The notes: generated by a model not told the origin, from the sequence alone. A stretch of 64,000 nucleotides of DNA from Limnohabitans sp. INBF002 (GCF_027924905.1 NZ_AP027055.1:2170001-2234000), one strand, 5' to 3'. Counted from the first letter of the stretch, positions 10,992-21,387 are shown. Numbers and translations are program-made.

Positions 10992-11018
10992 ATTATAGGC
11001 GCCCGGCCCCTATTTCAA
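10992..11018 (-). promoter_or_regulatory. Candidate sigma-70 promoter for the fmdB-DUF502-aspS operon
   Basis: On the minus strand a perfect TATAAT (10997-10992) lies 27 bases upstream of the ATG at 10964. A TTGAAA (11018-11013) sits 15 bases further upstream, a slightly short spacer. A GGGGC/GCCCC inverted repeat overlaps the spacer and may be the end of the upstream symporter transcript. Confidence 0.45.
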
Positions 11019-11039
11019 GGGGCGATGGCGCACCTAGGT

Positions 11040-12485
11040 TTAGGCCGCGCCCACCAGTTTGTGATGGCTGCCGTGGGCATTGCGGATGGCTTGTGGCCCC
11101 AAAGAGCCCACCAACATGCCCGTCAAACTGGCCAACACACCTGCCAATTGGGCAGGAAACTCGTCACCTGCTGGCGTGGCCAAGAACAAGCCCCAAGTGA
11201 GCAAGCCCAACACCAAGGCAAAGATGGCGCCTTGCGTGGTGGCACGTTTCCAGTACAGGCCAAAGGTGAGCGGCACAAACGCACCCACCAGCGGCACCTG
11301 ATAAGCACCCGACACCATCTCGTAAATCGACGTGCCCTGCATGCGAATGGCATAGCCCAACACCAACATGCTGAACACCAACACCGTCACGCGCATGGCA
11401 CGCAGTTCTTGTTGGTCACTTTGGTGCGGATGAAATTGGCGCCAAATGTTTTCGGTGAACGTGACGCTAGGTGCCAGCAAAGTCGCCGAAGCACAAGATT
11501 TGATAGCCGACAGCAAAGCCCCGAAGAACAAAACCTGCATGACAAACGGCATCTGCGTCATCACCAAGGTCGGCAGTACTTTTTGCGGGTCATCGGCCAT
11601 CAACGCGGCCGCTTGCTCCGGCATGATGATCATGGCGCTGACCACCAAAAACATGGGTACAAACGCAAACAAGATGTAGCAAATGCCGCCAATCACGGGA
11701 CCATGCGTGGCGGCCTTGATGCTGTTGGCCGACATGACCCGCTGAAACACGTCTTGCTGCGGAATCGAGCCCAGCATGATGGTGATGGCCGAGGCGAAGA
11801 AGAACAAAATATCTTTCATGTTCGGCTCAGGCCAGAACTTGAACATGTCTTGGCTGATCGCCAGCGCCATCACCTTGTCCGCACCACCCGCCTGCCCTGC
11901 GGCAAACACAGCCAAGATGGAAAGCCCCACCACCAAGATGATCATCTGAATGAAGTCGGTGATGGCCACCGACCACATGCCACCAAACAAGGTGTAGGCC
12001 AAGATAGACACCACACCTATCACCATGCCCTGCTCTAGGCTGACCACACCATCGGACAACAGGTTGAACACCAAGCCCAAAGCCGTCACTTGCGCCGACA
12101 CCCAACCGAGGTAGCTGACCATGATGATGAGCGAGCACACCACTTCCACCGTGCGGCCATAGCGCTCACGGAAGTAGTCGCTGATGGTGAGCAACGTCAT
12201 GCGGTAGAGCTTGCCCGCGAAAAACAGGCCCACAAAAATCAAGCAAAAGCCCGCGCCGAAAGGGTCTTCCACCACACCGTGCAAACCGCCATTCACAAAC
12301 TTGGCGGGAATGCCCAACACCGTTTCTGAGCCAAACCACGTCGCAAACGTGGTGGTGACGATCATGGCCATGGGCAGGTGACGGCCTGCGATGGCGAAGT
12401 CAGCCGAGTTTTGAACGCGCTTGGCCGCCATCAAACCAATGGCGATGGTGACCAACAAATAGACGATGACGAGTGTGAGCAGCAC
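11040..12485 (-). CDS. Sodium:solute symporter family protein
   Basis: The 481-residue protein is almost entirely hydrophobic, with about 12-13 predicted membrane helices, the size and layout of the SSS (LeuT-fold) family. N-terminal landmarks are AGRHLPMAMIVTTTFATWFG and SETVLGIPAKF, which correspond to the conserved helix 1-2 region of the family, and the loop GGMWSVAITDFIQMIILV is also typical of SSS members. The substrate cannot be deduced; homologues carry proline, pantothenate, sugars or carboxylates. It is followed 20 bases upstream by ubiB on the same strand and could be in the same transcript, although a functional link to ubiquinone synthesis is not obvious. Confidence 0.85.
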   Translation of the reverse strand: MLLTLVIVYLLVTIAIGLMAAKRVQNSADFAIAGRHLPMAMIVTTTFATWFGSETVLGIPAKFVNGGLHGVVEDPFGAGFCLIFVGLFFAGKLYRMTLLTISDYFRERYGRTVEVVCSLIIMVSYLGWVSAQVTALGLVFNLLSDGVVSLEQGMVIGVVSILAYTLFGGMWSVAITDFIQMIILVVGLSILAVFAAGQAGGADKVMALAISQDMFKFWPEPNMKDILFFFASAITIMLGSIPQQDVFQRVMSANSIKAATHGPVIGGICYILFAFVPMFLVVSAMIIMPEQAAALMADDPQKVLPTLVMTQMPFVMQVLFFGALLSAIKSCASATLLAPSVTFTENIWRQFHPHQSDQQELRAMRVTVLVFSMLVLGYAIRMQGTSIYEMVSGAYQVPLVGAFVPLTFGLYWKRATTQGAIFALVLGLLTWGLFLATPAGDEFPAQLAGVLASLTGMLVGSLGPQAIRNAHGSHHKLVGAA

Positions 12486-12505
12486 GGGTCAACTCCGAAA
12501 AATAT

Positions 12506-14077
12506 TTAATAAAAATGGTGCAAACGCACAAAAATTTGCATCGCAAGCAAGCCCACCACAAAGCCCCCACCCACCCACGCCATACCTTGCAGCAAGCGGT
12601 TGGTTCGGCGTTGCTCTTGAATAAGTAGCTGCAACTGGGCGTTGTCGTTATTTTGGCGATGCTTCAAAAAGTCATGCACCAGACGCGGCAATTCAGGCAA
12701 AAGCTTGGCGTAACGCGGCGCTTCGGCGATCAATTGTTTCCACAGCTTTTTAGGCCCGACTTGGTCGAGCATCCACGTTTCCAAAAACGGTTTGGCGGTG
12801 CTCCACAAATCCAAATTGGGGTCGAGCTGGCGGCCTAAGCCTTCGATGTTGAGCAAGGTTTTTTGCAGCAACACGAGTTGCGGCTGAATCTCAACATTGA
12901 AGCGACGCGAGGTTTGGAACAAACGCATCAACACCAAACCCAAAGAAATTTCTTTCAACGGGCGGTCAAAGTACGGCTCGCACACCGCGCGAATGGCAGA
13001 CTCCAACTCATCCACACGTGTGTCAGTGGGCACCCAGCCTGACTCGATGTGTAACTCGGCCACACGCTTGTAGTCGCGGCGAAAGAAGGCGGTGAAGTTT
13101 TGCGCCAAATACTCTTTGTCGGTCTCCGTGAGCGTGCCCACGATACCGAAGTCCAGCGAGATATAGCGACCAAACGTGGCGGGCTCCAAGCTGACTTGGA
13201 TGTTGCCGGGATGCATGTCGGCATGGAAAAAACCATCGCGAAACACCTGGGTGAAGAAGATGGTCACGCCATCGCGCGCCAGCTTTGGAATGTCCACTCC
13301 CGCTGCACGCAAACGGTCCACCTGGCTGATGGGTACACCCTTCATGCGCTCCATCACGATCACGTCGTCGCGGCAGAAATCCCAAATCATTTCAGGAATC
13401 AGCACCAGGTTGAGGCCTTCCATGTTGCGGCGCAGTTGCGCGGCATTGGAGGCTTCGCGCATGAAGTCGAGTTCGTCGTGCAGGTACTTGTCAAACTCGG
13501 CCACGACTTCGCGGGGTTTCAGGCGTTTGCCGTCGGCACTGAGACGGTCCACCCAACCGGCCATCATGCGCATGAGACTCAGGTCTTTGTCGATCACCGT
13601 CAACATACCGGGGCGCAGCACTTTAACGGCCACTTCGCGCGTTTGACCGTCGCGATCTTTGATGACTGCGAAGTGCACCTGCGCGATGGACGCGCTGGCC
13701 ACGGGTTTGTGCGTGAATTCGACAAAGATTTCGTTCAGCGGGCGACCAAACGCGCGCTCGATGGTGTCCACAGCAACGTTTGACGAAAACGGTGGCACGC
13801 GGTCTTGCAAAAAGGCCAGCTCGTCGGCAATGTCGGGGGGCAGCAAATCGCGGCGGGTGGACAACACCTGGCCGAACTTCACGAAGATGGGGCCCAGATG
13901 CTCCAAGGCCTCGCGCAAACGCTGGCCGCGCGGGGCCGATAAATCGCGCCCCACCGACACAATGCGCGCCAGCAAACGCAGGCCTGGCTTTTGAAAACTG
14001 GTCAGCACCAGCTCGTCCAAGCCATAGCGCAAGACGATGAGGACGATGTAAATACCGCGCAGCAAACGGGTCATCAT
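12506..14077 (-). CDS. ubiB: Ubiquinone biosynthesis ABC1-type kinase-like protein
   Basis: The 523-residue protein is an atypical protein-kinase-like ATPase needed for early or hydroxylation steps of ubiquinone assembly at the membrane. Landmarks are the invariant KxGQ motif ([16 protein letters not shown]), an Ala-rich nucleotide loop ([14 protein letters not shown]), [10 protein letters not shown] with the kinase Lys, [11 protein letters not shown] (catalytic loop) and [11 protein letters not shown] (DFG). Two C-terminal hydrophobic helices ([20 protein letters not shown]) anchor it. The start overlaps the ubiJ stop (ATGA), and the stop is followed by the symporter gene. Confidence 0.97.
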   Translation of the reverse strand: MMTRLLRGIYIVLIVLRYGLDELVLTSFQKPGLRLLARIVSVGRDLSAPRGQRLREALEHLGPIFVKFGQVLSTRRDLLPPDIADELAFLQDRVPPFSSNVAVDTIERAFGRPLNEIFVEFTHKPVASASIAQVHFAVIKDRDGQTREVAVKVLRPGMLTVIDKDLSLMRMMAGWVDRLSADGKRLKPREVVAEFDKYLHDELDFMREASNAAQLRRNMEGLNLVLIPEMIWDFCRDDVIVMERMKGVPISQVDRLRAAGVDIPKLARDGVTIFFTQVFRDGFFHADMHPGNIQVSLEPATFGRYISLDFGIVGTLTETDKEYLAQNFTAFFRRDYKRVAELHIESGWVPTDTRVDELESAIRAVCEPYFDRPLKEISLGLVLMRLFQTSRRFNVEIQPQLVLLQKTLLNIEGLGRQLDPNLDLWSTAKPFLETWMLDQVGPKKLWKQLIAEAPRYAKLLPELPRLVHDFLKHRQNNDNAQLQLLIQEQRRTNRLLQGMAWVGGGFVVGLLAMQIFVRLHHFY

Positions 14078-14643
14078 GGCGCGGCCTTCGCGGTTTGTTG
14101 TTGCACAAAGCTGCGCAGCGCATCGTCGATGCGCTTGGCGGTTTGCACCAAGGTGTGCGCAGGTGCGTCACCCATGAGGCGAGCCACGTCTTCTTCGGGA
14201 TCCCAGCGCACGTGGTCGATCAGCCAATTGACTTCGGCGGCCAACTGCACATCGCCTTCGATGCGAATGGCAGGCTTCTCGCCTTGCAACACAGTTTTAG
14301 CCAATTCAAACGGGGAAGGTTCGTTCACACGCAGCACGAGGTCAGCAGCCTTGCCAGCTGCATCGGGCGTGATGAGCTCAACCAAACCCGCAGGCGTGAA
14401 CGCACATTGAAACACTTGGTCACGCCAGCACACTTGCACTTGGCGGCCACGTTGGCGTTGCAAGCGGTCGAGCGCCGCAGGCTCTTGCATGAGCACATGG
14501 TTCAACAAGAGCACCACGCGCTGCTGCACTTCAGCCACGGCCCATGCAGGCGGCGTGAACGACTGTGGAAAATCTGCGGGAAGTTGGGCGCGCAGCGTGT
14601 CTGCTGCATCGGCCAACCAAGAAAAAGGGGACTGTGTTGCCAT
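14074..14643 (-). CDS. ubiJ: Ubiquinone biosynthesis accessory factor UbiJ (SCP2 domain)
   Basis: The 189-residue protein has an SCP2-type lipid-binding domain in its first half ([18 protein letters not shown], then a beta-rich lipid pocket) and a helical C-terminus ([23 protein letters not shown], where 'W.peeDla...Gd..a' is conserved in UbiJ). UbiJ binds isoprenoid quinone intermediates in the soluble Ubi complex together with UbiK. Gene order ubiE-ubiJ-ubiB is known from E. coli; here a Tim44-domain gene is inserted between ubiE and ubiJ. ubiB starts within its stop codon. Confidence 0.9.
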   Translation of the reverse strand: MATQSPFSWLADAADTLRAQLPADFPQSFTPPAWAVAEVQQRVVLLLNHVLMQEPAALDRLQRQRGRQVQVCWRDQVFQCAFTPAGLVELITPDAAGKAADLVLRVNEPSPFELAKTVLQGEKPAIRIEGDVQLAAEVNWLIDHVRWDPEEDVARLMGDAPAHTLVQTAKRIDDALRSFVQQQTAKAAP

Positions 14644-14665
14644 AGTCCCCGATTATTCCTTGTTT

Positions 14666-14687
14666 GGATGCCCTTCTGAGGGCATCC
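14666..14687 (-). other. Perfect hairpin between the Tim44-domain gene and ubiJ
   Basis: A 9-bp perfect stem GGATGCCCT/AGGGCATCC with a 4-nt loop (TCTG on the plus strand) fills the 59-base gap. There is no U-run after it on the minus strand, so it is not a standard intrinsic terminator. It may instead be an RNA-stability or processing element between the two cistrons. Confidence 0.5.
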
Positions 14688-14702
14688 TGATGTTTGACAG
14701 GC

Positions 14703-15665
14703 TTATTGCAGAGCTTGCACGCCTGCCACCAACCAGCCCAAGCTGCCGTCTTTGGGCTTGGTCATGTTCCACACTTCGCGGAACGGTGTGGGACCAGAAG
14801 ATGGTTCTTCACGGATCAGGCCCGAGAACTCCACGCTGGCCATGTAGTTGTTGCCCACGTCTTCAATACCCAACAGGTGTGCATCGAGCATGACCACATC
14901 GGTGTGGTTGACTTGGCCATTGGCTGTGGCTTCACGCTCAGCCAATTGGGCCTTGATTTCGTCCAGCATGCTGTCGGTCATCATCACGCGCAAGGCGGCG
15001 ATGTCTGAGCGGTCCCACGCTTGCTGCAAGGTCATGAAGTTTTGCTTGGCAGCACTGACAAAACCAGCGGTGTCAAAGTCGGCTGGGATGCCCCAAGTTT
15101 GGTTGCCACCCAAAGCAGAACCGATCATCGAGCCACCACCCACAGGGGCGAAGTCGGTGTGGGTGTCCACAGGACGGGCTGACGAGTCGTTGCCCACATT
15201 TTTGGGGTTGTACTGAGGCAAGGTGGCGGGGTTGGCGGGAGCGCCAGCGCCTTCAAAGGCGTACGGACTGTTGTTGGCTGCTGCTGGTTGCTGGCGGCGG
15301 CGCATGATGGCACCAATCACCATCATCACAACCAAGGCCAACACGCCAAACATCAAGAACTGGCCAAACTCAGCACCAAAACCCATCGAGTGAGCCAACC
15401 AAGCGAGGCCCAAACCAGCCGCCAAACCGCCGAGCATGCCACCCATGCCACCAAAACGGCTAGGCGCAGCAGCGGGGGCTGCGGCAGGAGCTGCGGGTGC
15501 GGCGCTGGGGGTCGCTGCAGGCGCAGGCTTGGCAGCTTCACGCTGCGTCACGTTGCTGGACTGCTGGCCAGTAGATTTGCCGCCGCCTAAGCGCTTGGCG
15601 GCCTCGGCGTGCATGGTGGCAAATGCCATCGCCACCACAAAAATAGCTGTCAAAAGTTTTTTCAT
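14703..15665 (-). CDS. Tim44-like domain protein with N-terminal signal/anchor
   Basis: The 320-residue protein starts with a hydrophobic signal (KKLLTAIFVVAMAFATMHAEA), followed by a Ser/Gln/Ala/Pro-rich linker, a Gly/Met-rich transmembrane segment (FGGMGGMLGGLAAGLGLAWL plus FLMFGVLALVVMMVIGAIMR) and a C-terminal Tim44/NTF2-like domain. That domain is recognisable by DFDTAGFVSAAKQNFMTLQQAW, RVMMTDSMLDEIKAQLAERE and VEFSGLIREE. The family is conserved in Betaproteobacteria near ubi genes, but its role is not established. It may be an inner-membrane scaffold facing the Ubi complex (inference). Confidence 0.8.
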   Translation of the reverse strand: MKKLLTAIFVVAMAFATMHAEAAKRLGGGKSTGQQSSNVTQREAAKPAPAATPSAAPAAPAAAPAAAPSRFGGMGGMLGGLAAGLGLAWLAHSMGFGAEFGQFLMFGVLALVVMMVIGAIMRRRQQPAAANNSPYAFEGAGAPANPATLPQYNPKNVGNDSSARPVDTHTDFAPVGGGSMIGSALGGNQTWGIPADFDTAGFVSAAKQNFMTLQQAWDRSDIAALRVMMTDSMLDEIKAQLAEREATANGQVNHTDVVMLDAHLLGIEDVGNNYMASVEFSGLIREEPSSGPTPFREVWNMTKPKDGSLGWLVAGVQALQ

Positions 15666-15692
15666 TTCGTCGTCTCCTGTTGTCTCAATGTA

Positions 15693-16424
15693 TCAGCACT
15701 TGATTCCAACATGAAGCGCAACGACACCGGCGCTCATGTTGTGAAAGTCCACATGGCCAAAGCCATTTTGTTTCATGAGGACTTTCAGCTCCTCTTGGCC
15801 AGGGTGCATGCGAATGGACTCCGCCAAGTATTGGTAGCTAGATGCATCGCCCGCAATCATCTGGCCCAGCTTGGGCAGGATGTTGAAGGAGTACCAGTCG
15901 TAGGCCTTTTCTAGCGGCTTGGCCACTTTGGAGAACTCCAACACCAGCAGCTTGCCGTTGGGCTTGAGCACGCGGCACATCTCTTTGAGGGCCACGTCTT
16001 TGTGTGTCATGTTGCGCAGGCCAAAGGCCACGCTGACCACATCGAAATGGTTGTCGGGGAACGGCAGTTTCTCAGCGTCGCACACCAAAGTGGGCAACAC
16101 AAAACCATGGTCCAACAAACGGTCACGCCCGGTACGCAACATGGCTTCGTTGATGTCCGTATGCACCACGCGACCCGTTTTGCCAACTTTCTTGGCAAAG
16201 GCCATCGACAAGTCACCTGTGCCGCCTGCGATGTCGAGCACTTGCGAGCCCTCGCGCAAGTCAGCCACCATGACCGTGTAGCGTTTCCACACGCGATGCA
16301 GGCCAGCGGACATGAGGTCGTTCATCACGTCGTATTTGGACGCGACCGAGTCAAACACGCCACGCACGTGCTTGGCTTTTTCTTTCTCGTCGACGGTTTT
16401 GAAGCCGAAATGGGTGCTGCTCAT
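15693..16424 (-). CDS. ubiE: Bifunctional demethylmenaquinone / 2-methoxy-6-polyprenyl-1,4-benzoquinol methyltransferase
   Basis: From the ATG at 16424 the protein is 243 residues ([16 protein letters not shown]), the usual UbiE start; a longer frame to 16493 adds an unrelated extension. The family landmarks are [25 protein letters not shown], the SAM motif [31 protein letters not shown] and the C-terminal [19 protein letters not shown]. It performs C-methylation of the benzoquinol ring in ubiquinone (and menaquinone) synthesis. It lies in the same direction as ubiJ and ubiB, with a DUF971 gene 16 bases upstream. Confidence 0.97.
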   Translation of the reverse strand: MSSTHFGFKTVDEKEKAKHVRGVFDSVASKYDVMNDLMSAGLHRVWKRYTVMVADLREGSQVLDIAGGTGDLSMAFAKKVGKTGRVVHTDINEAMLRTGRDRLLDHGFVLPTLVCDAEKLPFPDNHFDVVSVAFGLRNMTHKDVALKEMCRVLKPNGKLLVLEFSKVAKPLEKAYDWYSFNILPKLGQMIAGDASSYQYLAESIRMHPGQEELKVLMKQNGFGHVDFHNMSAGVVALHVGIKC

Positions 16425-16440
16425 AATTTTGTTAATTTTA

Positions 16441-16860
16441 TCAATGTGCGTGACTGCTACAGCCTGCGCCTGCCTTTTCGGGCATGGGGGCATCGCGCTC
16501 GGTGCCGGCTGCCTGCAAGCGGCGTTCGTAGTCAGCCCACAGCTGGTCTTGTTCAGAGCCTAAGAAATACAAGTATTCCCAAGTGAACAAGCCGCTGTCG
16601 TGGCCGTCGCTGAAGGTGGGTTTGATGGCGTAGTTGCCCACGGGCTCTAAGCCTTCGAGGTCCACCAAACGCTTACCGGTTTGCAACACCTCTTGGCCAG
16701 GGCCGTGGCCCTGCACTTCGGCAGACGGGCTGTAGACGCGCATCAGCTCAAACGGGATGCGAAAACTCGCGCCGTCGGCAAAGCTGACTTCCAACACACG
16801 CGAGGCGCCATGCACCGTGATGTCTTGAGGCGCAGGGGTGTTTTTTTGCAATCCAGCCAT
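16441..16860 (-). CDS. DUF971 domain protein (gamma-butyrobetaine hydroxylase-like N-terminal domain)
   Basis: The 139-residue protein matches the DUF971 domain by [44 protein letters not shown] and a terminal Cys/His pair (CSSHAH). In eukaryotes this domain is the N-terminal part of gamma-butyrobetaine hydroxylase; the bacterial stand-alone form has no assigned function. A link to Fe-S or iron metabolism has been proposed for relatives (family knowledge, weak). The gene sits directly upstream of ubiE and 11 bases downstream of the large oxidoreductase, consistent with one transcript. Confidence 0.8.
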   Translation of the reverse strand: MAGLQKNTPAPQDITVHGASRVLEVSFADGASFRIPFELMRVYSPSAEVQGHGPGQEVLQTGKRLVDLEGLEPVGNYAIKPTFSDGHDSGLFTWEYLYFLGSEQDQLWADYERRLQAAGTERDAPMPEKAGAGCSSHAH

Positions 16861-16871
16861 AAGGGCTCCTG

Positions 16872-19800
16872 TTAGACCAGCACGCGCTCAATGCCACCGG
16901 CATTGGCGTTGGCCACGTATTCGGGCATCCACTGCTCGCCCAAGATCTTGCGTGCCATCTCGACCACGATGTAGTCGGCTTCGAGCAAGCCGTTTTGCAA
17001 ATCGTCACCGTAACGCGTGAGGCCTTGCAAGCAGCTGGGGCAGCTGGTGAGGATCTTCATGTCGCCTTTGGCTTCACCCGTCATGGCGCGCAAAGCGGCT
17101 TCGTCCTTTTGCAACTCGGCTTCTTTGCGGAAGCGCACTTGCGTGGCAATGTCAGGACGCGTCACACCCAAAGTGCCAGACTCGCCACAGCAGCGGTCAC
17201 TCTTGACCACTTGGTCACCCACCAAAGCTTTGACCGTTTTCATCGGGTCTTGTTGCTTCATGGGGCTGTGGCATGGGTCATGGAACAAATAGCCTGCTTG
17301 CTGCTCGGCACTGAGCTTGATGTCCTTTTCGAGCAAGAACTCGTGGATGTCAACGATGCGGCAACCAGGGAAGATTTTGTCGAACTGGTAACCCTGCAAC
17401 TGGTCAAAACACGTGCCGCAGCTCACCACCACGGTTTTGATGTCAAGGTAGTTGAGCGTGTTGGCCACGCGGTGGAACAACACGCGGTTGTCCGTGATGA
17501 TCTTGTCAGCCTTGTCGAACTGACCCGAACCCTTTTGCGGATAGCCGCAGCACAGGTAGCCAGGCGGCAACACGGTTTGCACGCCCGCATGCCACAACAT
17601 GGCTTGCGTGGCGAGTCCCACTTGGCTGAACAAGCGCTCTGAGCCGCAACCGGGGAAATAGAACACCGCTTCTGTTTCAGACGTGGTGGTCTTCGGGTCA
17701 CGGATGATCGGCACGTAGTCTTTGTCTTCGATGTCCAGCAGAGCGCGCGCGGTTTTCTTGGGCAAGTTGCCGGGCATCTTTTTGTTGATGAAGTGAATCA
17801 CCTGCTCTTTGATGGGCGCGGCACCCACCGACGCAGGCGGCGCCTTGGTTTGTTTGCGTGCCACGACCTTGAGCACATCGTGCGCAAAGCGTTGCAGTTT
17901 CATCCCCACGCCCACCATGGCGCCACGTGCCAGCTTGATGGTTTCAGGGTTGGTGGCATTGAGCATGAACATCGCGGCTGCATTGCCGGGACGGAAGCTC
18001 TTTTTACCCATCTTGCGCAACAGGTTGCGCATGTTCATGGACACATCGCCAAAGTCAATCTTCACCGGGCAAGGCGACAAACACTTGTGGCAGACCGTGC
18101 AGTGGTCGGCCACATCTTCAAACTCTTCCCAATGCTTGATGGACACACCACGGCGCGTTTGCTCTTCGTACAAGAAGGCTTCGACCAGCAGCGAGGTGGC
18201 CAAAATTTTGTTACGTGGGCTGTACAGCAAATTGGCGCGTGGCACGTGGGTCGAGCACACGGGTTTGCATTTACCGCAACGCAAGCAGTCTTTCACGCTG
18301 GCCGCAATTTCGCCAATGTCGGACTGCTGCATGATCAGCGATTCGTGGCCCATCAAACCAAAGCTCGGCGTGTAGGCTTGGCTCAAATCGGCGTGGCGCA
18401 AGGATGTATCCACATCCTGGTTGCGCAGCAATTTGCCTTTATTGAAGCGGCCTTCTGGGTCCACCTTGGCTTTGTAGTCGGCAAACGGTTTGAGTTCGTC
18501 GTCGGTCAAAAACTCGAGCTTGGTGATGCCAATGCCGTGCTCGCCCGAAATCACACCATTGAGCGAACGCGCCAGCACCATGATGCGTGCCACCGCTTCG
18601 TGGGCGGTTTGCAGCATGGCGTAGTTGTCACTGTTGACGGGGATGTTGGTGTGCACGTTGCCGTCACCGGCGTGCATGTGCAGGGCCACCCACACGCGGC
18701 CTTTGAGCACGCGTTGGTGAATGGCATTGCACTCGTCCAAGATGGGCGCGAGTTGTGCGCCCGTGAACGTGTTTTGCAACACCGCACGGATTTGTGTTTT
18801 CCAGCTGGCACGCAAAGTGTGATCTTGCAACTGTGGGAACAGTGCATCGCACTCGTTGAGCCACTGCTGCCACAGGCCACGCACTTCACCAATGAGTGAG
18901 CGGGCTTGTTGCACGCGGTCTTCGAGCAACTCGGGCGTAGGAATGTCGGCGGCATCGTCAGACTTACCTAAAGGCAAATTGCCTTTGGCAAAGAAGTCTT
19001 CTAAAGCGTCGCACAGCTCAATCTTGTTGCGCAGGCTCAACTCGATGTTGATGCGCTCAATACCGTCGGTGTACTCGGCCATGCGTGGCAAAGGGATCAC
19101 CACGTCTTCGTTGACCTTGAACGCGTTGGTGTGGCGGCTGATGGCTGCCGTGCGTTTGCGGTCGAGCCAGAATTTTTTACGCGCCTCAGGGCTCACAGCC
19201 ACAAAGCACTCGCCGCTGCGGGTGTTGGCCATGCGTGAGACTTCAGAGGTGACGCGAGCTACTTCGTCAGCGTCATCGCCAGCGATGTCGCCAATCAACA
19301 GCATCTTGGGCAAGCCGCCGCGTTTGCTCTTGGTGGCGTAGCCCACAGCACGCAGGTAGCGGTCATCCAAATGCTCTAAGCCAGCCAGTAACACGCCGCT
19401 GCGCTTTTGCTCGGCAAACATGTAGTCTTTGATTTCCACGATGCTGGGCACCGCGTCTTTGGCGTTGCCGAAAAACTCCATACACACGGTGCGTGTGTGC
19501 ACAGGCATGCGGTGCAAGATCCAACGCGCGCTGGTGATCAAACCATCGCAGCCTTCTTTTTGCACGCCGGGCAAGCCGCTGAGGAACTTGTCGGTCACGT
19601 CTTTGCCCAGACCTTCTTTGCGGAAGGACTTGCCGGGGATGTCGAGGCGCTCTTGGCGGATGAAGGTTTTGCCGTCGGCTTGGTAGTACTTCAGCTCGAA
19701 GCTGGCCATCTCAGCATCGTGAATCTTGCCGAGGTTGTGGTCCACGCGAACCACGTCCAACCACTCAGCGTCGGGGGTCACCATGCGCCAGCTGGCCAAG

Positions 19801-20744
19801 TTGTCGAGCGCGGTGCCCCACAACACAGCTTTTTTACCGCCCGCATTCATGGCGATGTTGCCGCCAATGCACGAGGCTTCAGCAGACGTGGGATCTACGG
19901 CAAATACAAAACCACCGCGCTCAGCCGCATCGGCCACGCGCTGGGTCACCACACCGGCTTCGGTGTAGATGGTGGGCACTTTGTGCGCGATGCCGGGCAA
20001 GTCGACCATTTCGACTTCGGTCATGGCTTCGAGCTTTTCGGTGTTGATGACCGCGCTCTTCCACGTGAGCGGAATCGCACCACCCGTGTAGCCCGTGCCG
20101 CCCCCACGTGGGACGATGGTCAGGCCAAGGTCGATACAGCCTTTGACCAAGCCCGCCATTTCTTCTTCCGTGTCTGGCGTCAGAACAACGAAGGGGTATT
20201 CCACGCGCCAGTCGGTGGCGTCGGTCACGTGGCTCACACGTGAGAGGCCATCGAACTTGATGTTGTCGTGGGCGGTGTGCTTCTTGAGCATGCGCGCTGC
20301 TTTTTTGCGCAGGGCGGCAATCGCGTCGAACTGGGTGTTGAACGTTTCAATCGCACGACTGGCCGCTTGCAGCAGCTGGCCCACCATGGCATCGCGTTCG
20401 GTGTCGGTATCGGGCGTGCGGCGTTGCTCAACTTCACCGAGGCGGTGATGCAAGGCTTCCACCAGTTGGTGGCGGCGTTTGGGGTTGTCGAGCAAGTCGT
20501 CTTGCAAATAGGGGTTGCGTTGCACCACCCAGATGTCGCCCAACACTTCGTACAACATGCGAGCCGAGCGACCGGTGCGGCGCTCTTGGCGCAAACGCAG
20601 CAGCAATTCCCAGGCATCGGCGCCGAGCAAACGCAACACGATTTCTCGGTCAGAGAACGAGGTGTAGTTGTAGGGAATTTCGCGCAGTCGCGGGCTTTCT
20701 TCAGCCGTGGCGAGCAAGTGGTTCAGCGAGGTGGGAGCATTCAT
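16872..20744 (-). CDS. Large FAD-linked/Fe-S oxidoreductase (DUF3683; D-lactate/glycolate-dehydrogenase-like fusion)
   Basis: The 1290-residue protein fuses three modules. First, an N-terminal DUF3683-type region (to about residue 180). Second, a PCMH-type FAD domain with [17 protein letters not shown] and a C-terminal FAD-oxidase domain containing [16 protein letters not shown] and [14 protein letters not shown]. Third, a GlpC/LutA-like part with two cubane clusters ([11 protein letters not shown] near residue 820 and [12 protein letters not shown] near 880) and two CCG domains ([29 protein letters not shown]). It is predicted to oxidise a 2-hydroxyacid such as D-lactate and pass electrons to quinone, which fits the neighbouring ubi genes. 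The substrate is inferred only. Length is typical for this Burkholderiales fusion. Confidence 0.85.
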   Translation of the reverse strand: MNAPTSLNHLLATAEESPRLREIPYNYTSFSDREIVLRLLGADAWELLLRLRQERRTGRSARMLYEVLGDIWVVQRNPYLQDDLLDNPKRRHQLVEALHHRLGEVEQRRTPDTDTERDAMVGQLLQAASRAIETFNTQFDAIAALRKKAARMLKKHTAHDNIKFDGLSRVSHVTDATDWRVEYPFVVLTPDTEEEMAGLVKGCIDLGLTIVPRGGGTGYTGGAIPLTWKSAVINTEKLEAMTEVEMVDLPGIAHKVPTIYTEAGVVTQRVADAAERGGFVFAVDPTSAEASCIGGNIAMNAGGKKAVLWGTALDNLASWRMVTPDAEWLDVVRVDHNLGKIHDAEMASFELKYYQADGKTFIRQERLDIPGKSFRKEGLGKDVTDKFLSGLPGVQKEGCDGLITSARWILHRMPVHTRTVCMEFFGNAKDAVPSIVEIKDYMFAEQKRSGVLLAGLEHLDDRYLRAVGYATKSKRGGLPKMLLIGDIAGDDADEVARVTSEVSRMANTRSGECFVAVSPEARKKFWLDRKRTAAISRHTNAFKVNEDVVIPLPRMAEYTDGIERINIELSLRNKIELCDALEDFFAKGNLPLGKSDDAADIPTPELLEDRVQQARSLIGEVRGLWQQWLNECDALFPQLQDHTLRASWKTQIRAVLQNTFTGAQLAPILDECNAIHQRVLKGRVWVALHMHAGDGNVHTNIPVNSDNYAMLQTAHEAVARIMVLARSLNGVISGEHGIGITKLEFLTDDELKPFADYKAKVDPEGRFNKGKLLRNQDVDTSLRHADLSQAYTPSFGLMGHESLIMQQSDIGEIAASVKDCLRCGKCKPVCSTHVPRANLLYSPRNKILATSLLVEAFLYEEQTRRGVSIKHWEEFEDVADHCTVCHKCLSPCPVKIDFGDVSMNMRNLLRKMGKKSFRPGNAAAMFMLNATNPETIKLARGAMVGVGMKLQRFAHDVLKVVARKQTKAPPASVGAAPIKEQVIHFINKKMPGNLPKKTARALLDIEDKDYVPIIRDPKTTTSETEAVFYFPGCGSERLFSQVGLATQAMLWHAGVQTVLPPGYLCCGYPQKGSGQFDKADKIITDNRVLFHRVANTLNYLDIKTVVVSCGTCFDQLQGYQFDKIFPGCRIVDIHEFLLEKDIKLSAEQQAGYLFHDPCHSPMKQQDPMKTVKALVGDQVVKSDRCCGESGTLGVTRPDIATQVRFRKEAELQKDEAALRAMTGEAKGDMKILTSCPSCLQGLTRYGDDLQNGLLEADYIVVEMARKILGEQWMPEYVANANAGGIERVLV

Positions 20745-21102
20745 GTTGTGGTGTGCGCGCTAAGGCGCATTGAGGGCGCGAATTAAGGGGTTAATTTTAC
20801 CGCAGGGGGCTTGGGTACTTGAGTTTTGAGGGCTGAGAGCACTTACTGGCTTTGGGGGTGTCGGGTATTGGCTTTTAGGGGTATTGGTCGGGTGACGTTG
20901 GATTGAAGTCACTTCTGCACGGTGAGTAAGCCGCATGCGCGTTGGCTCCTCTTCGCTGCGCTCAGAATGTCGCTCACCGCGCACACGGCCTACTCACCGT
21001 CTGGCGGGGCGTTGCTTCGCTCGTCTCGGGGAGCGCTCGCTTCGCTTTACCTCTTAAGCCTGCATGTTTGAATGCCAAGTTAGGTGTTTATCACCACAAC
21101 AC
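20745..21102. other. 358-base gene-free stretch with a long hairpin and a 'HSERSEE' repeat
   Basis: I see no coding potential with codon usage like the neighbours. The stretch holds an imperfect 23-nt inverted repeat (20919-20941 with 20978-21000, 20 of 23 matching). Its loop contains the minus-strand sequence CATTCTGAGCGCAGCGAAGA (20969-20950), which in one frame reads RHSERSEEEP. Downstream, 21010-21050 is rich in CGCTTCGCT-type words. The left part (20760-20900) is G/T-rich on the plus strand and shows nothing recognisable. Confidence 0.6.
20919..21000 (-). repeat. Hairpin-forming intergenic repeat with 'HSERSEE' core
   Basis: Arms 20919-20941 (ACGGTGAGTAAGCCG...) and 20978-21000 (...CGGCCTACTCACCGT) are inverted copies with three mismatches. 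On the plus strand these are A.C or C.A, but in a minus-strand transcript all three become G.U wobbles, so RNA from the minus strand would pair along all 23 positions. The 36-nt loop carries CATTCTGAGCGCAGCGAAGA on the minus strand, a word I recognise from many bacterial intergenic repeats that are mistranslated as 'RHSERSEE' peptides. Confidence 0.65.
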
Positions 21103-21387
21103 TTAGCTGCGCCAGCCTTTGCACATCAACCACTGGGCAGTGCCACAAGCGATGACCAAAGCCGAATACGTAGCCATTTTTCCGTCAACGCCCCATAAAA
21201 CCAAGCCGCCAGCCAAGACGGCCGTGCCTAAAACACCACTCACCACAGTCTGTTTCAGCAGGCTCCAACTGGCCACAGGCAGCCACCAACGGGCGGTGAA
21301 ACGGGCCACGAGCACGCAAAACAGGGCCACAACCCATGCCGGTGCAATGAAGTTAAAAGTGTGAATGATTTGTTCTAAAGGGCCCAT
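21103..21387 (-). CDS. Small inner-membrane protein, unknown function
   Basis: From the ATG at 21387 (MGPLEQIIHTFNF) the protein is 94 residues with about three hydrophobic segments: FIAPAWVVALFCVLVARF, TVVSGVLGTAVLAGGLVLWG and ATYSALVIACGTAQWLM. It is divergent from hemA, with 25 bases between the two start codons. A longer frame reaching 21438 would overlap hemA and lacks support. I do not recognise a named family. No SD is visible; a TATAAA at 21403-21398 on the minus strand could drive it with a very short leader. Confidence 0.6.
   Translation of the reverse strand: MGPLEQIIHTFNFIAPAWVVALFCVLVARFTARWWLPVASWSLLKQTVVSGVLGTAVLAGGLVLWGVDGKMATYSALVIACGTAQWLMCKGWRS

Noticed and set aside
20760-20984. 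A 74-residue frame on the minus strand reading RHSERSEEEP
   Set aside because: It lies in the hairpin repeat, has no SD and shows the composition of a translated non-coding repeat, so I treat it as a repeat rather than a gene.
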